64,000 nt of DNA from an uncultured Clostridia bacterium (GTDB lineage: Bacteria > Bacillota > Clostridia > Saccharofermentanales > Saccharofermentanaceae): positions 59,725 to 123,724 of the forward strand of contig CAMJPC010000005.1 of assembly GCA_946407705.1 (NCBI GenBank). The letters run 5' to 3'. Of this stretch, positions 41,479 to 50,358 are shown piece by piece (within the stretch, counting starts at the first letter, position 1; each line of letters starts with the position of its first letter). The translations under genes were made by a program, and so were the position numbers. Under the pieces are notes generated by a model. The model did no database searches. It saw only the letters and a program-made list of their open reading frames with translations, and was not told the DNA's origin.

Positions 41479-43798
41479 ATTATTGGCCCCGGCCGGAAAC
41501 CTTGAGATACTCAAGGCAGCGGTCGACATGGGGGCTGATGCCGTATACTGCGGTCTTGGACGTTTCAACGCCAGAATAAACGCAGACAACCTCGATCTGT
41601 ACGGTCTTGAAGAAGGCCTTGATTATGCGCACCTTCGTTCATCGAAGGTGTATCTTACTGTCAATACTCTGATGAATGATATGGAATTCGATGAATTCCT
41701 GCCTGACATCGAAAAGGCTGTAAAAGCCGGTGTTGACGGTCTCATAATCGCGGACGCCGCTGTAATGATAAAGCTTGCAAAAGCTTTCCCTGACGTGCTC
41801 ATAAATGCGAGCACTCAGATGAACGTCTTTTCGGAAGATGAGTTTTACAATCTTTCAAAGCTCGGTGTAAACCGTGTTGTACTTCCGAGAGAACTTACCA
41901 TGGATGAGATCGCTTCGAGAACAGCGAAGGCGGCAAAGTACGGGATGGATACTGAAGTGTTTGCACACGGCGCCGTATGCGTATGCGTTTCGGGCCTCTG
42001 CCTTTTCTCCGCCATGAACAAGAGCGGCACGCGTTCCGGCAACAGGGGAACATGCGCGCAGCCCTGCAGGGAAGAGTACACTCTCTTTAATGACGGTCTT
42101 AAGCTCAGAAAAGGTCATCTCCTGTCTCCAAAAGACAGAGACGTAACTGATTACATCGGAAGGCTTATCGATTCCGGAGTCGCTTCTCTCAAACTCGAGG
42201 GAAGGATGAGAGAGATAAGTTATGTCAGGTCTTGCGTTTCTGCATACAGGACCATGATCGACGCTTATTATGACGGTATCCTCGATGATCACCTCAAAAG
42301 AAGGCTCAGACAGGATCTCCTCATCAACTTCAACAGAGGCGGAAGTTATACGTCTCAGGCTCTATCAGGCAATAAGGACAGCAATCTCTTATCCGGCGAG
42401 TATCCCGGCAAATACGGTTACCATATCGGAAGAGTAATAAGAACTGACAGGGGAAGCGGAGATATCCGGATGAGCTTCGGAAGAAATCTTCCCGTTCCGT
42501 CAAAAGGTGATTATCTTTCGATCAGAAAGAGCGGCTCTTTTGAGGTGTGTTCTTTCCCGGTAGGAAAGCTGGTTGAATACCCTGATCACCTTGATGTAAA
42601 AGGACTTCATCCCGATATGTTCAGAAAGATCGAACCGGGCATGGATGTATTCCTTATGAATCATAACGAACCTGTCTCAAAGGATATGTTCAGACGCACG
42701 CCTGTTAAGATGACGCTTTCTCTTAAGGGCAGCTCGGTATCGCTCCAGAGCATTGTTGCGGAGGGCTTGTCTGCTGGAGTAAAGGCGGTTTCCGTGTTGC
42801 CTCTGCCGGCCGATTATAAAGGTTCGCCAATGGATCCCGAGAGGATCGACACGCAGCTTCATAAGACTCTTGATACTGCATTTGAGGTTACCGAAGTTAA
42901 GACTGATGGTGATTTTGAGCTTTACTGTCCCGTAAGCTTCATAAACGAGCTCAGAAGAGAGAACCTTAAACAGCTTGAAGAGAAAGTCGCAAAGCGTTTC
43001 AAGAGAAACTCTGATCTTTCGATAGAACCTATCACTAAGACTGAAGGAGATCCTGCTGGAAGGAACCTTGTGATGTTCACATATCCGACCATAAGGCTTT
43101 TCAAGGATGCGCTCAAATCCGGTGCGGACATCTACAGTTTCAGCCTCTACGATCTTTCCGTACAGTCATTGAGGAACGAGATAGTTTCTTTCCTTAAAGA
43201 AGAGGGCGCGGAACTTTGCCTCATGCTGCCTGATTTTTACCATGATAAGATGCAGAAAGTCGTAGACAATACGATAGACATCCTTAAGAAGGAACTGGGA
43301 GATAAGTTCACGGCAGTTCTTACGTCCCGGCTCTTTGACGATAAGAAAAAGTACAGCGACAGAGGACTTAAGAAATACGTTTCAGCCGCTGCAAACATTT
43401 ACAGCAAGGATTCTTTGAAGGCTGCGACTGCATACTGTGACGGCATTTTCATGTCTCACGAATTATCTCCTGAAGAGATCATGCAGTGTTCAGATGTCCT
43501 TGAAGGAACAGGCACTGCGCTTATGGTGCAGGAAGAAGGCATGATCCCATGGATGCAGTCTGATTTCTGCTGCTGCGGTCAGAATGCCAAGGACTGCAAT
43601 TTCTGCGAGCGTCAGAGCGTTTTCGCGCTTAATGGTGTAAGCAGTGAGGAAACAAAGTGTCTTGCTGTTCCGCACAGGGCAGACTGTTCCTGTACGATCT
43701 ACGGAAATGCAAGGAATCTTTGGATAGATATGGATTATCCGGATTGTGATATAATCACTAACCGCACGATAATACCCAAGGGGGAAAGATATGGCTGA
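41462..43798 (+). CDS. U32-family peptidase with DUF3656 extension
   Basis: This 778-residue protein starts IELLAPAGNLEILKAAVDMGADAVYCG, the U32 opening. It has the family signature TEVFAHGAVCVCVSGLCLFS followed by GNRGTCAQPCR, whose cysteines probably hold a metal cluster. A second part (about 300-778) covers DUF3656-like and related U32 repeats. Some relatives, such as RlhA, act in 23S rRNA hydroxylation, and others are annotated as collagenases, so peptidase activity here is uncertain. The C-terminal end contains a Cys cluster (FCCCGQNAKDCNFC). It overlaps zapA by 17 bases and dut by 8 bases. Confidence 0.88.
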   Translation: MRKKIELLAPAGNLEILKAAVDMGADAVYCGLGRFNARINADNLDLYGLEEGLDYAHLRSSKVYLTVNTLMNDMEFDEFLPDIEKAVKAGVDGLIIADAAVMIKLAKAFPDVLINASTQMNVFSEDEFYNLSKLGVNRVVLPRELTMDEIASRTAKAAKYGMDTEVFAHGAVCVCVSGLCLFSAMNKSGTRSGNRGTCAQPCREEYTLFNDGLKLRKGHLLSPKDRDVTDYIGRLIDSGVASLKLEGRMREISYVRSCVSAYRTMIDAYYDGILDDHLKRRLRQDLLINFNRGGSYTSQALSGNKDSNLLSGEYPGKYGYHIGRVIRTDRGSGDIRMSFGRNLPVPSKGDYLSIRKSGSFEVCSFPVGKLVEYPDHLDVKGLHPDMFRKIEPGMDVFLMNHNEPVSKDMFRRTPVKMTLSLKGSSVSLQSIVAEGLSAGVKAVSVLPLPADYKGSPMDPERIDTQLHKTLDTAFEVTEVKTDGDFELYCPVSFINELRRENLKQLEEKVAKRFKRNSDLSIEPITKTEGDPAGRNLVMFTYPTIRLFKDALKSGADIYSFSLYDLSVQSLRNEIVSFLKEEGAELCLMLPDFYHDKMQKVVDNTIDILKKELGDKFTAVLTSRLFDDKKKYSDRGLKKYVSAAANIYSKDSLKAATAYCDGIFMSHELSPEEIMQCSDVLEGTGTALMVQEEGMIPWMQSDFCCCGQNAKDCNFCERQSVFALNGVSSEETKCLAVPHRADCSCTIYGNARNLWIDMDYPDCDIITNRTIIPKGERYG

Positions 43799-44282
43799 GA
43801 TATTTATTGAAAAGTGCCGTGACACTGCTGTTATACCTGCATATGCCCATCCCGGCGATGCGGGCATGGATATCTATGCCGCTGCCGACGTTACAGTAGA
43901 ACCCGGCAGGAGCGTACTTGTTCCCACGGGTCTTAAAATGGCCATTCCCGTCGGATATGAAGTGCAGATCAGACCCAGGAGCGGTATTTCTTTAAAGACG
44001 CCTTTGAGAGTGCCAAACGCTCCCGGAACGATCGATTCCGGTTACAGGGATGAGGTCAACGTCATTATCTATAACGCATCATATAAGGATGAATCAGAGA
44101 ACGGAGAGCCGTTTACTCTGAATACCAAGGGATGCAAGCACGGAACATATAAGATCTGCTGTGGTGACCGCATTGCGCAAATGGTATTTGCCAAGGTCGA
44201 GGAATGTACTTTTAGTGAGTGTTCCGACGTATCCGCAATAGGAGAGAACAGGGGTGGAGGATTCGGTTCCAGCGGAATCTGA
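43791..44282 (+). CDS. dut: dUTP diphosphatase
   Basis: This 163-residue trimeric dUTPase removes dUTP and supplies dUMP. All five motifs are visible: AGMDIYAA, RPRSGIS, APGTIDSGYRDEV, GDRIAQMVF, and the flexible C-terminal RGGGFGSSG. It is a little longer than the usual 140-150 residues because of an insert after the third motif (SYKDESENGEPFTLNTKGCKHG region). The ATG has GGGGGA just upstream, inside the end of the U32 peptidase gene, and overlaps it by 8 bases. Confidence 0.95.
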   Translation: MAEIFIEKCRDTAVIPAYAHPGDAGMDIYAAADVTVEPGRSVLVPTGLKMAIPVGYEVQIRPRSGISLKTPLRVPNAPGTIDSGYRDEVNVIIYNASYKDESENGEPFTLNTKGCKHGTYKICCGDRIAQMVFAKVEECTFSECSDVSAIGENRGGGFGSSGI

Positions 44283-44302
44283 TGCCCGATTAGGATAGCA
44301 AG

Positions 44303-45352
44303 ATGAGATTTTCTGAAGAAGGTTTATACATCGATTATAAAAAGACGCAGAAGAGGAAAAGAAATCCTTTCGCTGTGCGTTTTGCGCTGTTGTTGAGTAT
44401 CGTTGCGGGAATCATTATTGTACTTATTACGCTGACGGTATTTTCATCCAACCATCTTCTTAACATCGATAAAGTAGACGTTACCAACGTTCCATCAAAC
44501 ATCCTGCCTTCGTACAGCACGACCAGCTTTGAGTCAATTGACGGGCAGACAGCGCTTCAGGGATGGTTTTTCAAGACTCATAACCCGATTTCCACGATAA
44601 TCGTCGTTCATGATACCGGTTCGAACAGACTTCCGTTCGGCGTAGAAATGATCGATATGATCGAGACTTGGCTTGATAACGGCTATAACGTTTTCCTTTT
44701 CGATCAAAGAAACTCGGGTACTTCAGCGGGTGATATCAGCTGTTACGGATACCTTGAGTGGCAGGACGTTTTGGGCGCGATCGCGATCGTAAGAAAGATC
44801 TCGGTTACCACGGATGTCATTCTTTTCGGGATAGGAACGGGTTGTACTTCACAGATATTGGCTTATCAGAAACTGCCGTCACCGAATATGAATGATATGG
44901 AACTTAATACGTTCAGCAGAAATATCAGAGATATCGGTTTTGACAGGTCTTACATCAAGGGAATGATATTCGACTCGCCTGCAAAGATGAGCGATGACTA
45001 TATCAGACCCGTTGTTGCACAGAAAGAGATCTTCGGATTCCTTACGCAGTATTTTGTCCCTTATGCGATCAGGGTTTCTGCAGGAAGTGACAACGTAAAT
45101 CTCGCTGCCGAGATATCAAGACTTCCTATGCCGGTAATGGTCATCTATGGTGGTCACGATAACTTTGTCGGAGCTGACAAGATAGACCAGATAGTAAACG
45201 AACGCTGCAGACTTAACCAGAGCCTTACAAAGAGCATCATGATCACCGGCGCAGGTTATCTGGAAGAATACGCGATCAATAAGAATCAGTACATAGATGC
45301 CGTTCAGGATTATCTCGACTCATTCTTCCTTGTAAAGGATAAGAAGATATGA
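44303..45352 (+). CDS. Membrane-anchored alpha/beta-hydrolase-like protein lacking catalytic residues
   Basis: This 349-residue protein has a basic start, one membrane helix (about 24-47), and an extracytoplasmic alpha/beta-hydrolase fold. The fold shows IIVVHDTGSNR, NVFLFDQRNSGTSAG, then strand VILFGIGTGCTS, FDSPAKMSDD, VMVIYGGHDNFV and IMITGAGYLEE. The nucleophile elbow G-x-S-x-G is here GIGTG (176-180), with Gly178 in place of Ser. The usual catalytic His of the final GAGH is Tyr319. It may therefore bind rather than cleave. A weak TAGGATA site precedes the ATG. It overlaps tsaD by 4 bases. The hydrolase at 62186-63103 keeps both residues and is a useful comparison. Confidence 0.75.
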   Translation: MRFSEEGLYIDYKKTQKRKRNPFAVRFALLLSIVAGIIIVLITLTVFSSNHLLNIDKVDVTNVPSNILPSYSTTSFESIDGQTALQGWFFKTHNPISTIIVVHDTGSNRLPFGVEMIDMIETWLDNGYNVFLFDQRNSGTSAGDISCYGYLEWQDVLGAIAIVRKISVTTDVILFGIGTGCTSQILAYQKLPSPNMNDMELNTFSRNIRDIGFDRSYIKGMIFDSPAKMSDDYIRPVVAQKEIFGFLTQYFVPYAIRVSAGSDNVNLAAEISRLPMPVMVIYGGHDNFVGADKIDQIVNERCRLNQSLTKSIMITGAGYLEEYAINKNQYIDAVQDYLDSFFLVKDKKI

Positions 45353-46356
45353 AAGACGTACTGGTATTAGGAATAGAGAGTTCATGTGACGAGACTGCCT
45401 GTGCGGTAGTTAGGAACGGCCGTGAGATACTTTCTGACGTAATCGCTTCTCAGGCTGATTTCCATGAACAGTTTGGCGGCGTTGTTCCGGAACTTGCTTC
45501 CAGAATGCACGTTGATGCCGTTTATCCTGCGATAAGCAAAGCTCTTTCGGATGCTGGCTGTACTTTGGAAGATCTTGATTGTGTTGCCGTTACTTACGGC
45601 CCGGGACTTGTAGGAGCCCTGCTTGTCGGTCTTTCAGCCGCAAAGGGTCTTTGTGAAGTAACAGGATTACCTTTGGTCGGAGTACATCATTTAAAGGGCC
45701 ATATAGCAGCTAATTATCTTTGCTTTCCTGAACTTGAACCGCCATTTCTCTGCCTTTGCGTAAGCGGCGGAAACACAATGATCGTGCATGTTTCAAGCTA
45801 TACTGACATGGAGATATTAGGCAGAACAAGAGATGATGCCGCAGGTGAAGCCATAGACAAGATCGCAAGAGTCATCGGGCTCGGATATCCCGGAGGTCCC
45901 AAGATGGATAAAGCGGGGCAGGGGGGAGACACCACCAGATATCAGTTTGCCAAGACTCATATGACTGATACCCTTGATTTCTCTTTTTCAGGCATAAAGA
46001 CGTCGGCTCTCAATCTGATAAACGGAATCAAGCAGAAGGGCGAAGAGATCGATGTCAGGGACTTTACGGCATCTTATCAGCAGAACATCGCTGATATCCT
46101 GTTGGAGAATACTTTAAAGGCGAGTGAAGCTACTGGAATTGACAAGATCTGTCTCGCAGGCGGTGTCTCGGCCAATTCATTCCTGAGGAAGACATTTGAT
46201 AAAGCAGCTGCCGAAAAGGGCTTAAAGCTTTACTATCCAAACCTCAGGCTTTGTACTGACAACGGCGCCATGATTGCATCCGCCGGTTATTTCGAATATA
46301 TTAATGGAGCCAGAAACGAGCTTGATCTTAATGCCAGTCCGTCTCTGCAGCTTTAA
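45349..46356 (+). CDS. tsaD: tRNA N6-adenosine threonylcarbamoyltransferase TsaD
   Basis: This 335-residue Kae1/TsaD protein makes t6A37 in tRNA. It begins LGIESSCDETACAVV, contains the metal-binding HHLKGHIAAN, CVSGGNTMIVHV, GEAIDKIARVIGLGYPGGP, and the C-terminal LAGGVSANSFLR and CTDNGAMIA. It overlaps the preceding hydrolase-like gene as ATGA. The partner genes tsaB and tsaE are not in this window. Confidence 0.97.
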   Translation: MKDVLVLGIESSCDETACAVVRNGREILSDVIASQADFHEQFGGVVPELASRMHVDAVYPAISKALSDAGCTLEDLDCVAVTYGPGLVGALLVGLSAAKGLCEVTGLPLVGVHHLKGHIAANYLCFPELEPPFLCLCVSGGNTMIVHVSSYTDMEILGRTRDDAAGEAIDKIARVIGLGYPGGPKMDKAGQGGDTTRYQFAKTHMTDTLDFSFSGIKTSALNLINGIKQKGEEIDVRDFTASYQQNIADILLENTLKASEATGIDKICLAGGVSANSFLRKTFDKAAAEKGLKLYYPNLRLCTDNGAMIASAGYFEYINGARNELDLNASPSLQL

Positions 46357-46373
46357 TAAAAGGGAAGAAGATA

Positions 46374-46844
46374 ATGCCTATACAGAAGGGTATCAAGATA
46401 ATTGCCGAGAACAGAAAGGCCTTTCACGATTACTTTATCGACGAAAGGTTTGAGGCAGGCGTGGCTCTTTCAGGCACTGAAGTCAAAAGCCTCAGGGCAG
46501 GGAAGGTGAACCTCAAAGATTCATACTGCCAGGTCAAGGACGGCGAGATCTTCCTTATCGGTGTGCATATAAGCCCTTATGAGAACGGCAACAGATTTAA
46601 TCTTGATCCGGACAGAAGCAGAAAACTCCTGATGCATAAGAGGGAAATTATCAGACTTTTCTCGAAAACCAGGGAAGACGGATTAACATTAGTGCCCACA
46701 AAGTGCTATTTTAAAGACAGTAAGGTGAAATTCGAGATCGGTTTGGCCCGCGGTAAGAAAGATTACGACAAACGTGATACAGAAGCTCAAAAGCAGGCTA
46801 AACGTGATATCGACAGAGCCATGAAGAGCCGAAATAAGCAGTAA
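46374..46844 (+). CDS. smpB: SsrA-binding protein SmpB
   Basis: This 156-residue SmpB delivers tmRNA to stalled ribosomes. It shows ENRKAFHDYFIDERFEAGVALSGTEVKSLRAGKVNLKDSY, and its basic C-terminal tail contains GKKDYDKRDTEAQKQAKRDIDRA. AGGGAAGAAG lies before the ATG. The ssrA tmRNA gene is often nearby in Firmicutes, but I see none in the flanking gaps. Confidence 0.97.
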   Translation: MPIQKGIKIIAENRKAFHDYFIDERFEAGVALSGTEVKSLRAGKVNLKDSYCQVKDGEIFLIGVHISPYENGNRFNLDPDRSRKLLMHKREIIRLFSKTREDGLTLVPTKCYFKDSKVKFEIGLARGKKDYDKRDTEAQKQAKRDIDRAMKSRNKQ

Positions 46845-46887
46845 TTCGTGGTAAAATATCCGTATAAAGATATCAGGAGAGACCTAA

Positions 46888-47442
46888 ATGCTATCAAGGC
46901 TTAAAAGAGAAAACAGGGAAGTCTCGATCAAACACGTAGTACTTACCATTATTTTCTGGGCATTGACTTTGGCATGCATTCTTTTGATATTCCTTTTATC
47001 AAATATCCCTTTAAACGAAGCTACAAGCTTTACTGACATTATTACGTATATAAGAGGAGAAGCCCCGAAAATAAGCTTTTCAATGGCAGATAACGCCGTT
47101 GTCGGCACGATTGGACATCTCTTTGAATTCGGACTTTTGACCGTTTTCTCATACATGGCTATTTCGAGCACAAACAAGATTTCGGTTAAGACATCTTATG
47201 CGGAAAGCCCTTTGAAGATCCTGAAATCCGATAATGAGATGAATATCATCTTTACGCTGTGGTTCACGATCCTCAATGCGATCTTTGATGAATATCATCA
47301 GCTTTTTATCACAGGACATACCAATGGTGTCGTTGACCTTTGCAAGGATATTATCGGCATCATCATCGTGCTTCTCATGATAAGGATCATATTCACGATA
47401 TCCCTTAAGGTAAGGGGTAAGAACGAGATCCGTTACACCTGA
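46888..47442 (+). CDS. VanZ-family membrane protein
   Basis: This 184-residue protein has about four hydrophobic segments (near 25-45, 75-97, 110-135 and 145-165). It also has the VanZ signature region LWFTILNAIFDEYHQLFITGHTNGVVDLCKDIIG, where DE and Q are the conserved polar residues. VanZ was named for low-level teicoplanin resistance, but most VanZ-like proteins have no known role, and no vancomycin genes are nearby. CAGGAGAG precedes the ATG. It is 44 bases after smpB. Confidence 0.85.
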   Translation: MLSRLKRENREVSIKHVVLTIIFWALTLACILLIFLLSNIPLNEATSFTDIITYIRGEAPKISFSMADNAVVGTIGHLFEFGLLTVFSYMAISSTNKISVKTSYAESPLKILKSDNEMNIIFTLWFTILNAIFDEYHQLFITGHTNGVVDLCKDIIGIIIVLLMIRIIFTISLKVRGKNEIRYT

Positions 47443-47463
47443 TAACAGGCATTATCCAATAAA

Positions 47464-47892
47464 ATGAAAAGAGTTTCATTTTTAATATTGTTAACTGTAT
47501 TATCCCTGACCGGCTGTTCCGGAAGTATCGGAACTAAATCAGCTACAACAACTACGGTTTCAGAACAGACAATCGGATATAAACAGATCAGCCAGGATGA
47601 AGCCAAAGAGATGATGGCCAGAGATGACGGTCATATAATCGTTGATGTAAGACGGCAGGATGAATATGACGAAGGTCACATACCGGGTGCGATTCTAATA
47701 CCGAATGAAAACATCAACACAACACGTCCAAAAGAACTCAAAGATCTTGATCAGATAATTCTGGTTTATTGCCGAAGCGGCCGACGTTCAAAAGAAGCTT
47801 CAGATAAACTCGCAAAGATGGGTTATACAAAAGTATACGAATTCGGCGGGATAATCACATGGACCGGAGAGACGGTTAAAAACGCATTATGA
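47464..47892 (+). CDS. Rhodanese-domain lipoprotein
   Basis: This 142-residue protein has a lipoprotein signal (LILLTVLSLTGC, lipid-modified C18), a short Thr-rich linker (ATTTTVSEQT), and one rhodanese domain. The domain contains VDVRRQDEYDEGHIPGAILIPNENI and the active-site loop YCRSGRRS. The catalytic cysteine is present, so sulfur transfer or thiol chemistry on the outside of the membrane is possible. The ribosome site is weak. It is 21 bases after the VanZ gene and closes the long plus-strand run. Confidence 0.9.
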   Translation: MKRVSFLILLTVLSLTGCSGSIGTKSATTTTVSEQTIGYKQISQDEAKEMMARDDGHIIVDVRRQDEYDEGHIPGAILIPNENINTTRPKELKDLDQIILVYCRSGRRSKEASDKLAKMGYTKVYEFGGIITWTGETVKNAL

Positions 47893-47981
47893 CTTCGGGA
47901 AGATATGCACGGTTTCAATTATTTCCTTATAATGCAATTCGGTATAATTACAATTTTGGTGAATTCGGAAGAGGCAAAAAA

Positions 47982-48013
47982 GGAGGAATCATATAATGAG
48001 TCGATTCATATAA
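47982..48013 (+). other. Orphan ribosome site with a 5-codon open frame, possible gene remnant
   Basis: AAAAAAGGAGGAA is followed at ideal spacing by ATG at 47996, then four more codons (MSRFI) and a TAA at 48011-48013. A TATAAT-like element (47943-47948) lies upstream. This is the front of an expressed gene with no body: 7 bases further on the convergent GH114-like gene ends. It may be the stub of a deleted gene or a leader peptide without an obvious target. Confidence 0.45.
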
Positions 48014-48019
48014 GATCGT

Positions 48020-48952
48020 TTAGTCGAGTTCTACGGAATCCGATACGTAATAACCAAAACCTTTGGTCTTACAATAATCTTCGATCTTCTTTATCAGCTT
48101 TTTATCTTTCGTGTATTCCAGAAGATAAATTTCTGCACCTTGATTCGCGTATCGTTCAATGTAATTTACGAAGTATTTATGATCATCAGAATCTGCAATA
48201 CCGAATTTGTTTTTATTCCAGATGATCTTTGAGAAAACAGTTTCCTGATTGATACCCGTAATAACATCATTCCATGAGCCGCCGGATTTGCAGTATGCAT
48301 CCAGATATGTGTCTCCGCCGTTGATAAGCACGGTCTTACCGGTTGCGACCATGGATTTCATCATATTTGTCAAACCATTTTGAATATCTGAAGTAGGGAA
48401 GTGGTAATATACATCGCAATTATCCACAAAAAAGCCGTCTATCCCCTTCCCTACTAATTCCGGGATCATCTTTCCTATTATGAATTCCTGCCATTTCGGG
48501 TCAGAGACATTTATCCAGATTTCTTCTTCCCAATGCTCGTATTTGCCTAATTTCAGGCTTTTGTAGTCATTATAATAGCTTCTGAAGTTCTCCAGAGAGC
48601 CGATGTTTATATAGCTTAAAATCCTGTGACCCTTTGTTTTAAAGGCTTCTATCTCCTCTTTACTGAAATGCTGGGCATCGATAACTACAGTCTCATAATC
48701 TCCAAGACGTTCAAGGTTCTTTTCGACGCTCAAAAAGACTCCATACGCGTATTTAGCCGTTGATTTAGCCGTAGTTTCGGGCGTTTCTGATACTGTTGTT
48801 GTTTCTGATAGTGTAGTCGTCTCTGAAACGGTTGTAGTAATTTCACTTGAGACGTCTGTTGTAGTGCTTTCAGTTACCGTATTGGTCCTGAAACACCCTG
48901 ATAATAAGGCAATGGCTGCTGTTAGTATGAATATAGGAATAAGTTTTCTCAT
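48020..48952 (-). CDS. GH114-like (TM1410-type) endo-alpha-1,4-polygalactosaminidase-family lipoprotein
   Basis: This is a 310-residue protein. The lipoprotein signal ends at C20 (LLSGC), followed by a linker of about 45 residues made of repeated TTTVSE/TTTLSE units. A TIM-barrel domain (about 68-310) of the GH114/TM1410 type follows: YGVFLSVEKN, ETVVIDAQHFSKEE with the first acidic residue, HRILSYINIGSLENFR, and GIDGFFVDNCDVYYHF with conserved Asp residues. Family members cleave galactosamine-rich exopolysaccharides or have unknown sugars as targets. It would act outside the cell, tethered to the membrane. It is convergent with the rhodanese gene and stands alone. Confidence 0.8.
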   Translation of the reverse strand: MRKLIPIFILTAAIALLSGCFRTNTVTESTTTDVSSEITTTVSETTTLSETTTVSETPETTAKSTAKYAYGVFLSVEKNLERLGDYETVVIDAQHFSKEEIEAFKTKGHRILSYINIGSLENFRSYYNDYKSLKLGKYEHWEEEIWINVSDPKWQEFIIGKMIPELVGKGIDGFFVDNCDVYYHFPTSDIQNGLTNMMKSMVATGKTVLINGGDTYLDAYCKSGGSWNDVITGINQETVFSKIIWNKNKFGIADSDDHKYFVNYIERYANQGAEIYLLEYTKDKKLIKKIEDYCKTKGFGYYVSDSVELD

Positions 48953-49000
48953 GTTCTAATTCTACTTTTATTTCGTTTCCAAATTGAGTGCAAACTGCAG

Positions 49001-49038
49001 AAAAATGCCCCTGAAATGATTCAGAGGCATTTATTTTT
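49001..49038. terminator. Terminator downstream of the O-acetylhomoserine sulfhydrylase gene
   Basis: A 12-base stem with one mismatch (49004-49015 and 49020-49031) is followed on the minus strand by TTTTT and on the plus strand by TTATTTTT. It serves the gene ending at 49056. The other flank is the GH114-like gene start region, so the plus-strand reading has no gene to stop. Confidence 0.85.
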
Positions 49039-49055
49039 GTGATTATCAGATCTGA

Positions 49056-50336
49056 TTACTGGCTGATCTTATCCAAAGCCTGCTTGAGGTCTGCGATGAT
49101 GTCATCGGGATCTTCCATACCAACGGAGAATCTGATGAGATCGCCGGGGATGCCTGCTTCCTTGAGCTGTTCGTCTGTAAGCTGACGGTGTGTATGTGAA
49201 GCCGGATGCAGGAGAAGTGTCTTGCAGTCGGCAACGTGTGTTGCGATGGTAGCGAACTTGAGGCTGTCCATGAACTTGATTGAAGTCTCACGACCTCCCT
49301 TTACACCGAAGCACATAACACCGCATGTTCCCTTCGGACAGTATTTCTGGGCAAGCTCATACTGTGAGTCTGTCTTAAGTCCGGGATACTTGACCCAAGC
49401 GATTCGGTCGTCGCTTGCAAGGAACTCAGCGACCTTTTGGGCATTTGCACAGTGACGTGCCATACGTACAGGAAGCGACTCGAGACCGATCTGGATGTAG
49501 TAAGCATTCTGGGGAGACTGGATGGAACCGAAGTCTCTCATGAGCTGAGCAGTAGCCTTAGTGATGTAAGCTCCCTTGCCGAACTTCTCAGCATATGTGA
49601 TGCCGTGATAGGATTCGTCAGGTGTGCAAAGACCGGGGAACTTCTCCTTATGAGCCATCCAGTCGAAGTTGCCTGAATCGATGATGGCGCCGCCTACGGA
49701 AGAACCATGACCGTCAATGTACTTGGTTGTGGAGTGTGTGACGATGTCGCAGCCAAATTCGAAAGGTCTGCAGTTGACGGGTGTTGCGAACGTGTTGTCC
49801 ATGATGAGCGGGATGCCGTTGTTATGGGCAAGTGTAGCGAACTTTTCGATATCGAGGATATCAACTGTAGGATTGGTGATAGTCTCGCCAAATACACACT
49901 TTGTGTTGGGACGGATGTACTTCTGGAGTTCTTCAAGAGGAAGCGTCTGATCAACGAAAGTGCACTCGATGCCCATCTTCTTAAATGTTACGCCGAAGAG
50001 GTTATATGTTCCGCCGTAAATATTGGCTGAAGCAATGAAGTGATCACCTGCCTCGCAGATGTTGAAAACTGCGAAGAAGTTTGCAGCCTGACCGGAGCAC
50101 GTGAGCATTCCCGCAACGCCGCCTTCCATAGCGCAAAGCTTGCTTGCCACGTAATCATTCGTGGGGTTCTGCAGTCTTGTATAGAAATAGCCTGCTGCCT
50201 CAAGATCAAAAAGCTTGCCCATGTCTTCGGAGGTCTCATACTTCCAGGTTGTGCTCTGGTAGATAGGAACCTGACGGGGTTCGCCGTTACCGGGATTGTA
50301 ACCGCCGTGGAGTGCGATCGTGTCAACTGTGCTCAT
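49056..50336 (-). CDS. metY: O-acetylhomoserine aminocarboxypropyltransferase (sulfhydrylase)
   Basis: This 426-residue Cys/Met-metabolism PLP enzyme opens TIALHGGYNPGNGEPRQVPIYQSTTWKY. It has the cofactor-contacting YTRLQNPTND, PLP lysine K205 in THSTTKYIDGHGSSVGG, and a C-terminal part with LHPASHTHRQLT and FSVGMEDPDDI. The length and N-terminal sequence fit MetY, which makes homocysteine from O-acetylhomoserine and sulfide. Methionine gamma-lyase is a close alternative and cannot be excluded by eye. AAGGAG precedes the ATG. It follows tldE by 22 bases and is probably on the same transcript. Confidence 0.9.
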   Translation of the reverse strand: MSTVDTIALHGGYNPGNGEPRQVPIYQSTTWKYETSEDMGKLFDLEAAGYFYTRLQNPTNDYVASKLCAMEGGVAGMLTCSGQAANFFAVFNICEAGDHFIASANIYGGTYNLFGVTFKKMGIECTFVDQTLPLEELQKYIRPNTKCVFGETITNPTVDILDIEKFATLAHNNGIPLIMDNTFATPVNCRPFEFGCDIVTHSTTKYIDGHGSSVGGAIIDSGNFDWMAHKEKFPGLCTPDESYHGITYAEKFGKGAYITKATAQLMRDFGSIQSPQNAYYIQIGLESLPVRMARHCANAQKVAEFLASDDRIAWVKYPGLKTDSQYELAQKYCPKGTCGVMCFGVKGGRETSIKFMDSLKFATIATHVADCKTLLLHPASHTHRQLTDEQLKEAGIPGDLIRFSVGMEDPDDIIADLKQALDKISQ

Positions 50337-50358
50337 GTTGATTCTCCTTCTTTTAAGA

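Noticed and set aside
46888..47442. Glycopeptide resistance locus suggested by VanZ
   Set aside because: There is no vanHAX or vanRS, and VanZ-like proteins are common without resistance.
46845..47463. tmRNA gene near smpB
   Set aside because: The gaps on both sides of the VanZ gene are at most 44 bases, too short for ssrA, and no tRNA-like ends are visible.
47905..48225. 106-codon plus-strand open frame with a start after the rhodanese gene
   Set aside because: Most of it lies antisense to the GH114-like gene, the sequence has no recognisable fold, and the good ribosome site in the region (47982-47994) belongs to a different frame.
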